The translations under genes were made by a program, and so were the position numbers. Source: Streptomyces lincolnensis (GTDB lineage Bacteria; Actinomycetota; Actinomycetes; Streptomycetales; Streptomycetaceae). Taken from it: a DNA stretch of 64,000 nt. Under the pieces are notes generated by a model. The model was given only the letters and a program-made list of their open reading frames with translations. It had not been told where the DNA came from and made no database searches. Below are positions 1 to 11,286 of this stretch, piece by piece. The stretch lies in NCBI RefSeq assembly GCF_021173675.1, contig NZ_JAIHON010000004.1, positions 248,001-312,000 of the forward strand, in the 5' to 3' direction. The number at the start of each line of letters is the position of its first letter. The stretch's first letter is position 1.

Positions 1-378
1 GGCGTTCATGCCGGCGGCGGACTCACGGGCCGGGCGCTCGCTGAAGAAGAGGTCCTTGGCCTGCGGGAAGGCCGGGAACAGGTGCGGCAGCTCCTCGTGG
101 AACTCGTTGTCCGCGGAGAGGATCGCGACCAGCGGGGCGGTGGCGGTCTTGGCCTGGTTGCCCTCGGCCATGTGCCGCACGAGGCGCTCGCGGGCCTCGG
201 GGGAGCGGACCAGGGTGATGCGCAGCGGGGTCTGGTTGAAGGCGGTCGGGCCGTACTTGACCAGGTCGTAGATCGCCTGCACCTGCTCCTCGGTCACCGG
301 TTCGTCGGTGAACGTGTTGGCGGTGCGGGCCTCGCGGAACAGCAGGTCCTGGGCGGCGGAGTCAAGAACGAGAGACAT
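1..378 (-). CDS. Malonic semialdehyde reductase / nitroreductase family protein (partial)
   Basis: This is the N-terminal 126 residues of a nitroreductase-fold flavoenzyme; the C-terminus lies beyond the left edge. The segments FREARTANTF, KYGPTAFNQTPLRI and FFSERPARESAAGMNA match the RutE/malonic semialdehyde reductase branch, which reduces malonic semialdehyde to 3-hydroxypropionate with NAD(P)H and FMN. The ATG at 376-378 is preceded on the coding strand by an AGAAGG-like Shine-Dalgarno sequence. The upstream gap to 519 holds nothing else recognisable. The subfamily call rests on sequence resemblance only; the substrate could differ. Confidence 0.8.
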   Translation of the reverse strand, partial: MSLVLDSAAQDLLFREARTANTFTDEPVTEEQVQAIYDLVKYGPTAFNQTPLRITLVRSPEARERLVRHMAEGNQAKTATAPLVAILSADNEFHEELPHLFPAFPQAKDLFFSERPARESAAGMNA

Positions 379-519
379 GGTGAACCTTCTGGGGACGCAC
401 GTCGGACCCCGAAACGGACCGGGGGCCGGTTGACGTCCTCGACCGTACGACAGTGAAGTTCAACCTTCAACTAAAGCCGGAGCAGGGTGACCCGCTTCAC
501 AGGTCGCACGCCCTGAGCC

Positions 520-792
520 CTACGCGGAGTCGCCGCCGCCGGAGCCGTCCTCGTCCGTGTCCCCGTCCCCGGAATCCTCGGCGAGCGCCGCGTCCAGCCG
601 GGCCCGCGCCCCGTCCAGCCACCGTCGGCACACCTTGGCCAGCTCCTCGCCCCGCTCCCAGAGCGCGAGGGACTCCTCCAGCGTCGTACCGCCCGCCTCC
701 AGCCGCCGTACGACCTCGATCAGCTCGTCCCGCGCCTGCTCGTACCCGAGCGCCTCGGTCACGGCCGCCGTCTCCTCCACCTTGCTGGTCAT
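520..792 (-). CDS. xseB: Exodeoxyribonuclease VII small subunit
   Basis: The 90-residue product has the XseB pattern: [40 protein letters not shown], a helical hairpin, then an acidic Gly/Asp-rich tail typical of Streptomyces XseB. XseB binds the large subunit XseA to form cytoplasmic exonuclease VII, which degrades single-stranded DNA to oligonucleotides. It lies 60 bp downstream of xseA on the same strand and is probably in the same operon. Length is normal for the family. Confidence 0.93.
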   Translation of the reverse strand: MTSKVEETAAVTEALGYEQARDELIEVVRRLEAGGTTLEESLALWERGEELAKVCRRWLDGARARLDAALAEDSGDGDTDEDGSGGGDSA

Positions 793-852
793 CCGCCCAC
801 CCTATGCACCGACTCGGACATCGAATCCCCCCGCACGCCGCTCACGTGTCGC

Positions 853-2061
853 CTAAGCGTCGACCCGGACGACGAACTCGCCCTCGGCCACCCGCGCCCG
901 CAGGACCTCGTCCCCGGACACCTCACCGGGACCGCGCACGACATGCCCGTCGGACCTCTGGAGCACGGCGTACCCCCGCTGCAGGGTCGCGGCGGGGGAG
1001 AGGGCCACCACGCGCGCGTGGGTGTGCGTCAGCTCCGAGTCGGCGCGGTCGAGGAGATGCCCGACGGTGCGCCGGCCGCGGTCGAGCAGGGAGGCCACGT
1101 GGTCCGCCCGCTCGTCGATCATCCGGTGCGGATCCTCTATCGACGGCCTGGCGAGCGCGTGGGCGAGCCCGCGCTCCTCCCGGTCGACGAACGCCACGAC
1201 ACACCGCCGGGCCCGGTCCCGCAGCATCCGCACCCGCTCGTACTCCTCTCCGACATCCGGTACGACCTTCTTGGCGGCGTCGGTGGGAGTGGAGGCCCGC
1301 AGGTCGGCGACGTGGTCCAGCAGTGGATTGTCCGGCTCGTGCCCGATGGCGGACACCACCGGCGTACGGCACTCGGCGACGGTCCGCACGAGCTGCTCGT
1401 CGGAGAACGGCAGCAGATCCTCCACGCTGCCCCCGCCACGGGCGACGATGATCACGTCGACGTCGTCGAGCGCGTCGAGCTCCTTGACGGCCTGCACGAC
1501 CTGCGGCACGGCGTGCACGCCCTGCACGGCGACATTGCGCACCTCGAAGCGGACGGCCGGCCAGCGGTGCCGGGCGTTCTCCAGGACGTCCCGCTCGGCC
1601 GCCGAGGCCCGCCCGCACACCAGCCCCACGAGCTGCGGCAGGAACGGCAACGGCTTCTTCCGCTCGGGCGCGAACAGCCCCTCCGCGGCCAGCGACTTCT
1701 TCAACCGCTCCAGACGCGCGAGCAGTTCACCCACTCCCACGGGCCTTATCTCGGCGGCCCGCAGCGACAACTGCCCCCGGGGCGCGTACCACTCGGGCTT
1801 CGCCTGGACGACCACCCGGGCGCCCTCGCTCACCACATCGGCGACCGCGTCGAACACCTGCCGATAACAGGTGACGCTCACCGAGATGTCGTACGACGGA
1901 TCACGCAGCGTCAGGAACACGACCCCCGCACCCGGCCGGCGCGACAACTGGGTGATCTGCCCCTCGACCCACACGGCGCCGAGCCGATCGATCCACCCGC
2001 CGATGAGCCGCGACACCTCGCCGACCGGCAGGGGCGTTTCCGCGGACGTGTTGAGAGCCAT
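853..2061 (-). CDS. xseA: Exodeoxyribonuclease VII large subunit
   Basis: The 402-residue protein has the N-terminal OB-fold ([13 protein letters not shown] region) and the exonuclease VII core with [39 protein letters not shown] and [20 protein letters not shown], where family members carry their conserved active-site residues. It degrades single-stranded DNA from both ends together with XseB and is metal-independent in characterised members. The gene precedes xseB. Its start, 49 bp from the end of the upstream permease gene, gives the usual family length. Confidence 0.95.
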   Translation of the reverse strand: MALNTSAETPLPVGEVSRLIGGWIDRLGAVWVEGQITQLSRRPGAGVVFLTLRDPSYDISVSVTCYRQVFDAVADVVSEGARVVVQAKPEWYAPRGQLSLRAAEIRPVGVGELLARLERLKKSLAAEGLFAPERKKPLPFLPQLVGLVCGRASAAERDVLENARHRWPAVRFEVRNVAVQGVHAVPQVVQAVKELDALDDVDVIIVARGGGSVEDLLPFSDEQLVRTVAECRTPVVSAIGHEPDNPLLDHVADLRASTPTDAAKKVVPDVGEEYERVRMLRDRARRCVVAFVDREERGLAHALARPSIEDPHRMIDERADHVASLLDRGRRTVGHLLDRADSELTHTHARVVALSPAATLQRGYAVLQRSDGHVVRGPGEVSGDEVLRARVAEGEFVVRVDA

Positions 2062-2110
2062 GCCGCGAGCGTAACGGCAGGGTCCGACAACGCACCGTCA
2101 CCGCCCGCCC

Positions 2111-3529
2111 CTACTCGCTTTCCGGCCCACGCCCCCGCTGGGCCACCAGCACCGCCACCCCGACCCCGAACCACACCGCCCCGACCACCTGCGCGGCCCG
2201 CGACGCCTCCACGATCACGGCGACCGTGATCACCGCACCGACGACCGGGACCAGCACATGCCGCCACCAGCTGACCGGTCCGCCCCGCCGTCGTACCGCG
2301 AACCAGCCGACCACGCTCGCGTGCAGGAGCGTGAAGGCCGTGAGCGCGCCGATGTCCACCACCGAGACCAGGTGGTCCATGCCGTCGTCCCGGCGGGCCG
2401 CCCAGACCGCCGCGACCAGGGTGATGACGGCCGCGCACAGCAGAGCGACCCTCGGCACTCCGGAATCCGTCTTCGACAGGGCCCGCGGCAGCCGCCGGTC
2501 CCGTCCCATCGCGAACAGCAGCCGTCCCGCGGCCGCCTGTCCGGCCAGCGCCGCGAACGCCGCCCCGATGGCCTTGCTCACGGCCACCAGATCGTGCAGC
2601 CACGTGCCGACCGAGGTGTCCACGGCGTCGTAGAACGCGGAACCCTGGCGGCCGGGATCGGCCGCGAGCTGTGCCGAGGACAGCGGCTCCAGGAGTGCCA
2701 CCAGGTAGGTCTGCGCGACGAACAGCACACCCGCGAGGGCGAGACAGAACAGCACCGCCCGCGCCACCTTCCGCGAGCCGCCGGTGACCTCCTCGGCGAA
2801 GGAGGCGATCGCGTCGAAGCCGAGATAGGACAGGACCGCGATCGACACCGCCCCGATCACCGCGGACAGCGCGAACGCCCCCTGCGAGCCGTCCCCGGAC
2901 AACGGCGACAGCCACCCCCGCTGCGCCCCGTCCCGCGCGAGGACGGCCACCGCGGAGACGACGAACACCAGCAGGACCACGATCTCCAGCGCCAGGACCA
3001 GAAAGCCCGCACGGGCCGCGACCCGTACGCCCCACAGGTTCAGCACGGTCGTGACGACCACCGCGAGCGCCGTCCACACCCACCGCGAGACCTCCGGGAC
3101 GAGCGCGTTCATCGCGATCCCGGAGAACAGGTACGCCACCGCCGGGATGAGGAGGTAGTCCAGCATCGCCATCCACCCGGCGACGAACCCGGCCTCCCGG
3201 CCGAGCGCCACGCGCGCGTAGGCGAACACCGACCCCGCCTGCGGGACGACCCGCACCATCTGCGCGTAGCTGAATGCGGTGAACGCCATCGCCACGGTGG
3301 CGACGACATAGACGAGCGCGACCGCTCCGTGGGACTTCGCGTCCAGGGTGCCGTACACACCGACCGGAGCCATCGGCGCGATGAACAACAGCCCGTAGAC
3401 GACCAGGTCACGGAAGCCGAGGCTCCGTCGCAGCCCGTCTCCCTCGGGGGCCGTACGTGCCGCCGTATCCGCCTGGGACATCACGCCTCCACCAGTGCCT
3501 CGCCCGTCGCGTCCTTCCCCACCCGTCAC
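2111..3529 (-). CDS. APC family permease
   Basis: The 472-residue membrane protein has about 12 hydrophobic segments and the APC signature near the N-terminus ([20 protein letters not shown], then AYSQMV-like [16 protein letters not shown]). It resembles amino acid permeases of the APC superfamily that import neutral or aromatic amino acids, but nothing in the sequence fixes the substrate. It is read in the same direction as xseA and ends just upstream of it. It is part of the chromosome outside the island and is not associated with the CGTCA operator arrays described further right. Confidence 0.85.
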   Translation of the reverse strand: MTGGEGRDGRGTGGGVMSQADTAARTAPEGDGLRRSLGFRDLVVYGLLFIAPMAPVGVYGTLDAKSHGAVALVYVVATVAMAFTAFSYAQMVRVVPQAGSVFAYARVALGREAGFVAGWMAMLDYLLIPAVAYLFSGIAMNALVPEVSRWVWTALAVVVTTVLNLWGVRVAARAGFLVLALEIVVLLVFVVSAVAVLARDGAQRGWLSPLSGDGSQGAFALSAVIGAVSIAVLSYLGFDAIASFAEEVTGGSRKVARAVLFCLALAGVLFVAQTYLVALLEPLSSAQLAADPGRQGSAFYDAVDTSVGTWLHDLVAVSKAIGAAFAALAGQAAAGRLLFAMGRDRRLPRALSKTDSGVPRVALLCAAVITLVAAVWAARRDDGMDHLVSVVDIGALTAFTLLHASVVGWFAVRRRGGPVSWWRHVLVPVVGAVITVAVIVEASRAAQVVGAVWFGVGVAVLVAQRGRGPESE

Positions 3530-3607
3530 AGCCCACGGTCAGTCTCCCCACCATCCCGTCACCCACGCGATCTCCGACCCGCCGAACGCGGCCTTACGAT
3601 GGGACGC

Positions 3608-4609
3608 ATGACTGCTTCGCCTGGCCGCCGTGTCCTGCTCGCCGCCCCCCGTGGCTACTGCGCGGGTGTGGACCGCGCCGTGATCGCCGTCGAGAAAGCC
3701 CTGGAGCAGTACGGCGCTCCGGTGTACGTCCGGCACGAGATCGTCCACAACAAGTACGTCGTACGGACCCTGGAGAAGAAGGGCGCCATCTTCGTCGAAC
3801 GGACGGAGGAGGTGCCCCCGGGCAACATCGTCATGTTCTCCGCGCACGGCGTCGCCCCCGTCGTCCACGAGGAGGCCGCGCGCGGGCAGCTCGCCACCAT
3901 CGACGCGACCTGCCCCCTGGTCACCAAGGTCCACAAGGAAGCCGTCCGCTTCGCCAAGGAGGACTACGACATCCTCCTGATCGGGCACGAGGGCCACGAG
4001 GAGGTCATCGGCACCTCCGGCGAGGCGCCCGACCACATCCAGCTGGTCGACGGCCCCGAGGACGTCGCCAAGGTCGAGGTCCGCGACCCGTCGAAGATCG
4101 TCTGGCTCTCCCAGACCACGCTCTCGGTGGACGAGACGATGGAGACCGTCGACGCGCTCAAGGAGAAGTTCCCGCAGCTCATCTCCCCGCCCAGCGACGA
4201 CATCTGCTACGCCACGCAGAACCGCCAGCTCGCGGTGAAGCAGATGGGCGCCGAGGCCGAGCTGGTCATCGTGGTCGGCTCCCGCAACTCCTCCAACTCC
4301 AAGCGGCTCGTCGAGGTCGCCAAGCTGGCCGGCTCCCGCGAGGCCTACCTCGTGGACTTCGCCAGCGAGATCGACGAGGCCTGGCTGGAGGGCGTCACGA
4401 CCGTCGGCGTCACCTCCGGCGCCTCCGTGCCCGAGGTGCTGGTCGAAGAGGTCCTGGAGTGGCTGTCCGAGCGCGGCTACGGCGATGTCGAGCTGGTCAA
4501 GGCGGCCGAGGAGTCCATCACCTTCTCGCTGCCGAAGGAGCTGCGCCGCGACCTGCGCGAGGAGGCGGCGGCACTGATCGCGGAGCGCACGGATGCCCCG
4601 GGGGCGTGA
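3608..4609 (+). CDS. ispH: 4-hydroxy-3-methylbut-2-enyl diphosphate reductase
   Basis: IspH catalyses the last step of the MEP isoprenoid pathway, converting HMBPP to IPP and DMAPP with a [4Fe-4S] cluster. The three cluster cysteines are visible in [19 protein letters not shown] and ICYATQNRQ. The HGVAP and GSRNSSNS motifs are present. The product is 333 residues from the ATG at 3608. An in-frame ATG at 3599 would add MGR. Neither start has a strong Shine-Dalgarno, and 3608 matches the usual N-terminus [18 protein letters not shown]. The gene is monocistronic or leads into ppgK. Confidence 0.96.
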   Translation: MTASPGRRVLLAAPRGYCAGVDRAVIAVEKALEQYGAPVYVRHEIVHNKYVVRTLEKKGAIFVERTEEVPPGNIVMFSAHGVAPVVHEEAARGQLATIDATCPLVTKVHKEAVRFAKEDYDILLIGHEGHEEVIGTSGEAPDHIQLVDGPEDVAKVEVRDPSKIVWLSQTTLSVDETMETVDALKEKFPQLISPPSDDICYATQNRQLAVKQMGAEAELVIVVGSRNSSNSKRLVEVAKLAGSREAYLVDFASEIDEAWLEGVTTVGVTSGASVPEVLVEEVLEWLSERGYGDVELVKAAEESITFSLPKELRRDLREEAAALIAERTDAPGA

Positions 4610-4671
4610 GCCCGGTCGCTGAGCGCCCCCTCGGGGGAGTGACTGTCAGTCGTCCGTCGTAACGTAGGGCC

Positions 4672-5418
<747 letters not shown>

Positions 5419-5442
5419 CCGGCCCGGTGTCCGTCCGGCGGG

Positions 5443-6054
5443 TCAGGCGGGCGGGCGGTTCCGGGCGGCGGCGGCCCGGCGGGCCATCAGGTGGACCTTC
5501 CGTACGGTCGCGATGAGCCCGGCGACGAACGTGCCGCCGTAGAGCCAGCCCGCCTGGGTCGCCAGGGCGGTGAACAGGCCCATCAGGCGGCCGCTCACCC
5601 CGCCGGTGTTGTCGGCCACGGGGAACAGGCCCGCGGTGAAGGCGATGGGCACGATGATCGGGGCGGTCAGCAGGTCACCCCGACGGATCCAGAGGGCGGT
5701 CAGCGCGCACACCGGGACGAACAGCACGCCGTACACCGTCAGCGACGACCCGAACAGCAGCGCGTCCACACAGCCGAGCAGGAACATCAGGCCCCCGCAG
5801 AACAGCCCGCCGCCGAGCCCGGTGAGCCGGGGGTTGGGCATCCGCCGTACGGCCTGGAGCAGGGGCGGGCCGGACGGCCGTACCGACGCGGGACGGCGCT
5901 GTGGTTCGCCGCCGCGGGGCGGCGCACCGGTTCTGCCGGGCCGCGCCGGCCGCTGCGGGCGGGCGCTCGCGGCCCGTGCCGCCTGCGGCGGCAGGGGCGG
6001 CGGCTCTCCGCGGCGCGTTCCGTACTGCGGGGGTCGCGTCCTGTGTTGCTCCAC
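5443..6054 (-). CDS. DUF6542 family membrane protein
   Basis: The 203-residue protein has a Pro/Arg-rich cytoplasmic N-terminal third (residues 1-70), then about four hydrophobic segments: GGGLFCGGLMFLLGCVDALL, VYGVLFVPVCALTALWI, APIIVPIAFTAGLFPV and AGWLYGGTFVAGLIATV. It ends in a basic tail. It matches the conserved Streptomyces DUF6542 protein usually found between ppgK and ychF. The function is unknown. It converges on ppgK, leaving only 24 bp between them. Confidence 0.75.
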   Translation of the reverse strand: MEQHRTRPPQYGTRRGEPPPLPPQAARAASARPQRPARPGRTGAPPRGGEPQRRPASVRPSGPPLLQAVRRMPNPRLTGLGGGLFCGGLMFLLGCVDALLFGSSLTVYGVLFVPVCALTALWIRRGDLLTAPIIVPIAFTAGLFPVADNTGGVSGRLMGLFTALATQAGWLYGGTFVAGLIATVRKVHLMARRAAAARNRPPA

Positions 6055-6254
6055 TGGACCAACTTAGGTCGGTTTATGTGTCGAATCGGCCCTCAGACAC
6101 GCCGTCGGCCGGACCTTGGCCAAGCGTTCGATACATCGCCCGGGGCCGGACGGGCCAGCCCGTAGACTGGTGGATCGGCCCCCAGGGGCCGTCAATCGAA
6201 GTCCCCTCGCACCAGCCGCCCGCTCTCCACACTCTCACTCCGGGAAGTCGCACC

Positions 6255-7322
<1,068 letters not shown>

Positions 7323-7343
<21 letters not shown>

Positions 7344-7437
7344 CGGGTGACATATCACCACTTCGCTGATCTGGCAAACATACAGGTCAGAGAGGGTCCG
7401 GCGCTTCGGGGTCGGGCCCTCAGTTCTTCCCGTGCTG
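7323..7437 (+). repeat. attL-like repeat: 3' end of ychF plus terminator, copy 1
   Basis: From GAGTTCCG in the last codons of ychF through the downstream terminator to the first CGTGCTG, this sequence aligns with 48984-49099. There are no gaps over the first 100 or so bases and roughly four fifths of positions are identical. Identical blocks include TTCAATGT, TAGCGGGTG, TGATCT, GCAAACAT and CAGGTCAGAG. Both copies end at GTGCTG arm-like repeats. I infer a tyrosine-recombinase attachment site; the crossover point cannot be fixed from one sequence. Confidence 0.7.
7392..7421 (+). terminator. ychF intrinsic-terminator-like hairpin
   Basis: A GAGGG...CCCTC stem of about 12 pairs with a TTCG loop lies 48 bp after the ychF stop. 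It is followed by AGTTCTTCC rather than a clean T run. The counterpart in the second att copy (49053-49086) is better and ends in TTTT. Confidence 0.6.
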
Positions 7438-7540
7438 GGATGGTGCTGGGAAAGCTGACCCCTCGTCATCTGTCATCACCCCTGCTCATCCCTACCGTGC
7501 TGGGATCGTGCTGGGAGGGGATGAGAACGCCCGTGCTGGG
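7432..7540 (+). repeat. Arm-type direct repeats, island left end
   Basis: GTGCTGGG occurs at 7432 and 7443, at 7497 and 7508, and singly at 7533. Within each pair the period is exactly 11 bp. The same pair recurs at 48928 and 48939 just inside the other end of the island. Their position next to the core repeat is what integrase or excisionase arm sites would show. The stretch 7344-7669 contains no gene. Confidence 0.55.
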
Positions 7541-7669
7541 TTTCAGGCAGCGATCTCCCGATGCGACAGGCGGGCGGGTGGGGCTCTATTCCGCGACTTC
7601 TTCACGACTCCGGGGCCCGTTCAGATTCGATCCGTGGCGCTTTTCCTACTCGTTTGACACACTCGACGT

Positions 7670-7954
7670 ATGGGTGAGACGACGTACAGCATCGGGGAAG
7701 GCCCGGCGACGCGGGTGAGCCTGTCGCTGCCGGAGGGGACCGCGGAGGCAATCCGGGCGCGGGTGGGCAAGCGGGAGTTCTCCGCGTTCATCGCTGAGGC
7801 GGTCGAGCGTGAGCTGCGTGGGCAGGTCCTGGACGAGTACTTGGCGGACTACGAGAGCCGCAAGGGGCCGGTTTCCGAGCCGGCTCGCCAGCGGGCGCGG
7901 CAGGTCTTCGACGAGGTGTTCGCCGAGGAGGCAGAGTGGCCCGCCGCAGGTTGA
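7670..7954 (+). CDS. CopG/RHH-like antitoxin
   Basis: The 94-residue protein begins with an RHH-like strand and helix (RVSLSLPEGTAEAIRARVGKREFSAFIAEAVERELR) and ends in a charged tail, DEYLADYESRKGPVSEPARQRARQVFDEVFAEE. This is typical of VapB/CopG-type antitoxins that bind operator DNA through the N-terminus and the toxin through the C-terminus. It overlaps the PIN-domain gene by 19 bp, a normal toxin-antitoxin arrangement. It is the first gene inside the island and could stabilise it. The family is inferred from pattern and context. Confidence 0.7.
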   Translation: MGETTYSIGEGPATRVSLSLPEGTAEAIRARVGKREFSAFIAEAVERELRGQVLDEYLADYESRKGPVSEPARQRARQVFDEVFAEEAEWPAAG

Positions 7955-8349
7955 GTCACGAGGGGACGTTGGTCCTCGACAGCGAGGGACTCTCGAAGCT
8001 GCTCGCCGACGACGAGCAGGTGGTGGCTTTGATCGCTGAGGCGCGCTCGCGCGGCATGGAGGTCGTTATCAGTGCGCTCGCCATCATCGAAGCCGTCCAC
8101 GCTCGTACGAACAAGTCCCGCCTGAACTGGGTGCTTTCCGGGCTGCGGGTCGTCCCGGTCGGCGACGAAGAGGCGAGGGCGGCCTCGAAGTTGCTGATGA
8201 ATGCCGGGTTGCACGGACACAAGTACGCGATCGATGCGGCCGTCGCCGAGGCCGCGCTGCGACAGCACCGCCCCGTGGTCATGCTGACGTCCGATATTGA
8301 CGACATGGCCAAGCTGTGCGGCGAAAGGGTCCGGCTCGTGGCGGTGTGA
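7936..8349 (+). CDS. PIN domain ribonuclease toxin (VapC-like)
   Basis: The 137-residue PIN domain protein has the acidic residues in order: VLDSEGLSKLL near residue 15, AIIEAVHA near 52, HKYAIDAAVAEAAL near 95 and MLTSDIDDMAKL near 117. PIN toxins of this type cleave RNA, often tRNA, using a metal held by the acidic quartet. The GTG at 7936 overlaps the antitoxin gene; a TTG at 7951 is an alternative. VapC is the closest family name, and the exact target is unknown. Confidence 0.8.
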   Translation: MARRRLSHEGTLVLDSEGLSKLLADDEQVVALIAEARSRGMEVVISALAIIEAVHARTNKSRLNWVLSGLRVVPVGDEEARAASKLLMNAGLHGHKYAIDAAVAEAALRQHRPVVMLTSDIDDMAKLCGERVRLVAV

Positions 8350-8355
8350 TTTCCC

Positions 8356-8861
8356 TTATTCGGCGGATCTCCGGTTTCGGTATTCCGCGATCCGCCGCTG
8401 TAGTGCCGCTCTTTCCGTGGGGGCTCCAGTGGCCGAGGAGGGCTTGAGGCCGTCGCCGCTCGGATTCGGCGGAGTGGGCAGTTTCGGCGCTGATGCCGAT
8501 GTGGTGAGGTGTCGCACATACACGTCCGCGAACGTGAGCCACGCCTCGACCTCGGTCCGACTTGCCCGGGCGACAGTGATGTGGCGTGGTCGCGTACTGC
8601 GGCGATGTATTCGGTCAGGCGGCTGACCTGGTACCAGACGGCTGCCTGTTCTCCGAGGTGTTTGACGCGGTAGGCGTAGGCGGCGCGGGCTTCCTGCACG
8701 GCGGCTTCCCAGCGCTCTTGCTGTGCCCCTCTGGCTTGCTGGTCCGCAAGGTGTTTACGTTCCGCGGCTTCGCCGCGGAGGCCGACCCCCGGTGCCGGGC
8801 GGTAGCACGGACACGCTTCGGGACGAGGAGGCGCCCCCTGCGGACGATTGCGCTGGTGCAT
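8356..8861 (-). pseudogene. Probable frameshifted gene remnant
   Basis: Read leftwards from an ATG at 8861, the frame gives a protein-like stretch with AERKHLADQQARGAQQ, RWEAAVQEARAAYAYRVKH and AVWYQVSRLTEYIAAVRDH. Near 8590 the sensible reading moves to another frame (HITVARASRTEVEAWLTFADVYVRHL), which runs to a TAA at 8356-8358. Both parts look native, so a single-base lesion is likely. I do not recognise the family. The rest of the 8350-8924 gap shows only the ribosome-binding site of the next gene. Confidence 0.4.
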
Positions 8862-8924
8862 CGGTAGGGTCCGCTGCGATGCACCGGGCCCGCGGCTCCG
8901 CGGTCCGTGAGGAGGAGGATCACC

Positions 8925-10895
8925 ATGGCCGATCGTGGGCACGAGGTCGCGGGGGACGAGGCAGCTGCCGCGCCGCCGCCCCAGGCTCGTCCGGCGGGCG
9001 CGCGGGACGCCGTACGGCTTGCGGTGGTGATCGGTGCTCTCGGCGTCGTCTTCGGTGACATCGGCACCAGCCCGATCTACACCCTCCAGACGGTGTTCAA
9101 CCCGAGCGATCCGCACCCCGTGCCGGTCACCACGGACAACGTGTACGGAGTGGTGTCGCTGGTGTTCTGGTCCGTGGTGGTCATCGTCACGGTCACCTAT
9201 GTGCTGCTTGCGATGCGTGCCGACAACGAGGGCGAGGGCGGGATCATGGCGCTGATCACGCTGCTGAGGCGGTGGAGCTCGCAGCGAGGCCGGCGAGCCG
9301 CCGCGGTACTGGCGGCGCTGGGCATCTTCGGCGCGTCGCTGTTCTTCGGCGACAGCATGATCACCCCGGCGATCTCGGTGCTGTCCGCGGTCGAGGGGCT
9401 CAAGGTCGTCGAGCCGTCGCTGGACAGCGCGGTCGTGCCCGTCACCGCGGTGATCATCGTGCTGCTGTTCCTGGTGCAGCGCCGGGGAACCGCGGCGGTG
9501 GGCCGGGTGTTCGGGCCGGTGATGATCGCCTGGTTCGTGGCCATCGGCGCGTGCGGCGTCGTCGGTATCGCCGACCACCCGGGCATCCTCAGGGCGTTGT
9601 GGCCCAGCTACGCCCTGGGTTTTCTGTTCGGCCATTTCGGCACCGCCTTCTTCGCGCTCGCGGCGGTCGTGCTCGCGGTCACCGGCGCCGAGGCGCTGTA
9701 CGCGGACATGGGGCACTTCGGCCGCCGGGCCATCACGCGCGCCTGGATGTTCCTCGTCTTCCCCGCCTGCGTCCTGAGCTACCTCGGCCAGGGCGCGCTG
9801 ATCCTCGACGATCCGGAGAACATCAGCAGCCCGTTCTTCCTGCTGGTGCCCGACTGGGGACGGTGGCCGATGGTCCTCCTGGCCACCGCGGCCACCGTGA
9901 TCGCCTCCCAGGCGGTGATCACCGGCGCGTACTCGGTCGCCTCCCAGGCGGCCCGGCTCGGCTACCTGCCGAGGCTGCGTATCGCGCACACCTCCGAGTC
10001 CACCATCGGCCAGATCTACGTCCCCTGGATCAACTGGCTGCTGATGGTCTCGGTCCTCACCCTGGTCTTCGCCTTCCGCAGTTCCACGGCGCTGGCCTTC
10101 GCGTTCGGCATGGCGGTCACCGGCACCATCACCATCACCACCCTGCTGTTCTTCTACGTAGCCCGCGCGAAATGGGGCACGCCCGTGTGGCTGGTCGCGA
10201 CCGGAGCGACCGTGCTGCTCGCGGTCGACCTGCTGTTCGTGGCGGCCAACCTGACCAAGTTCGTCCACGGCGCGTGGCTGCCGCTGCTCATCGGTCTCAC
10301 CGCGTTCACGGTCATGACGACCTGGCAGCGCGGCCGGGACATCGTCACCGCGGAACGTGCCCGTCACGAGGGCTCCCTGCGCGAGTTCGTCGACCAACTC
10401 CGCAGCGGGGAGGCGTCGGAGCGCCAGGTCCCCGGGACGGCCGTCTTCCTCAACCGGGGCAAGGAGACCGCTCCGCTGGCCATGCGGGCCAATGTCGAAC
10501 ACAACCACGTGCGGCACGACCACGTCGTGATCCTGTCCATCCGCACCGAGCCCGTGCCCCGCGTCCCGGCCGACCGGCGGATCGTCGTCGACGACCTCGG
10601 CTACGCCGACGACGGGATCATCCACGTCACCGCCCGGTTCGGCTACATGGAGACACCGGACGTGCCCGGCACGCTGGCGATGCTCGACCCGGCCGAGACC
10701 GAGGGACCGTTGCAGCTCGACCAGGCGTCGTACTTCCTGTCGAAGATCGAGCTACGGCGGGGCAAGGCACCGACCATGGCGCCCTGGCGCAAACGGCTGT
10801 TCATCGCCACCTCCTACATCACGGCCGACGCCGCCGAGCACTTCGGCCTCCCGCGCGACCGAACGGTCATCATGGGCTCGCACATCGAGGTGTAG
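8925..10895 (+). CDS. kup: Kup-type low-affinity potassium transporter
   Basis: The 656-residue KUP/HAK/KT family K+:H+ symporter is a plasma-membrane protein with about 12 transmembrane segments and a C-terminal cytoplasmic domain of about 150 residues. Family motifs are GVVFGDIGTSPIYTLQTVF at residues 39-57, NEGEGGIMAL, SLFFGDSMITPAISVLSAVEG, TGAEALYADMGHFG and FVHGAWLPLLIG. The ATG at 8925 follows GAGGAGGAGG and is preferred over an in-frame GTG at 8907. It is the first transporter of the island. I see no CGTCA array in front of it, so it may be constitutive. Confidence 0.93.
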   Translation: MADRGHEVAGDEAAAAPPPQARPAGARDAVRLAVVIGALGVVFGDIGTSPIYTLQTVFNPSDPHPVPVTTDNVYGVVSLVFWSVVVIVTVTYVLLAMRADNEGEGGIMALITLLRRWSSQRGRRAAAVLAALGIFGASLFFGDSMITPAISVLSAVEGLKVVEPSLDSAVVPVTAVIIVLLFLVQRRGTAAVGRVFGPVMIAWFVAIGACGVVGIADHPGILRALWPSYALGFLFGHFGTAFFALAAVVLAVTGAEALYADMGHFGRRAITRAWMFLVFPACVLSYLGQGALILDDPENISSPFFLLVPDWGRWPMVLLATAATVIASQAVITGAYSVASQAARLGYLPRLRIAHTSESTIGQIYVPWINWLLMVSVLTLVFAFRSSTALAFAFGMAVTGTITITTLLFFYVARAKWGTPVWLVATGATVLLAVDLLFVAANLTKFVHGAWLPLLIGLTAFTVMTTWQRGRDIVTAERARHEGSLREFVDQLRSGEASERQVPGTAVFLNRGKETAPLAMRANVEHNHVRHDHVVILSIRTEPVPRVPADRRIVVDDLGYADDGIIHVTARFGYMETPDVPGTLAMLDPAETEGPLQLDQASYFLSKIELRRGKAPTMAPWRKRLFIATSYITADAAEHFGLPRDRTVIMGSHIEV

Positions 10896-11025
10896 GCGTG
10901 TCTGTCATCGACGGTCGTGGCGCGGACTGTGGGCACGCCGCAGGCGGCAGTCGCCGTCCTGACCGTCCCGCGGTGAAGACAGCGGGTCCGGCCTCAACGC
11001 GGACGGTGCCCGGCCACGCTTCGTG

Positions 11026-11286
11026 TCAGTCGGCTGATCCGCTCAGCAGGGCCCGCGCCCTGCGCTCGACCAGTACGGGCACGAAATCGCGCACGGGCCG
11101 GTCCGTGAACGACGCGTGAGCCCTGGCGACGGCGGCCTGGACCTCGGCCGGGCTGTGTGTCGCGCTGAAGATGTGTGTCAGACGTTCCACCACGCCACGG
11201 ATGGCATCGTCCTCACGTGCCTTGTCCGCCACGGCGCCACCTGCCTCGAAGCGTGCTTCCCGGCCCCCGCTGGGATTCTCGCGCAT
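11026..11286 (-). CDS. Three-helix-bundle (DUF3562-like) small protein
   Basis: The 86-residue protein has the pattern IRGVVERLTHIFS, EVQAAVARAHASF and DRPVRDFVPVLVERRARALL. This resembles the small Streptomyces three-helix-bundle proteins often seen next to stress or transport genes. Function is unknown. The ATG at 11286 is the first after an in-frame GTG at 11292. It converges on kup with 130 bp between them. Confidence 0.6.
   Translation of the reverse strand: MRENPSGGREARFEAGGAVADKAREDDAIRGVVERLTHIFSATHSPAEVQAAVARAHASFTDRPVRDFVPVLVERRARALLSGSAD

Noticed and set aside
453..2229. Long upper-strand open frames across xseB/xseA (for example 453-1451 and 943-2229)
   Set aside because: They are mirror frames of the high-GC xse genes, with Arg/Pro-rich composition and no family pattern. 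The lower-strand genes explain the region.
7956..10625. An 889-codon lower-strand frame opposite kup
   Set aside because: Most of it is antisense of kup. Only the part from 8356 to 8861 has protein-like composition, and it is reported as a possible remnant.
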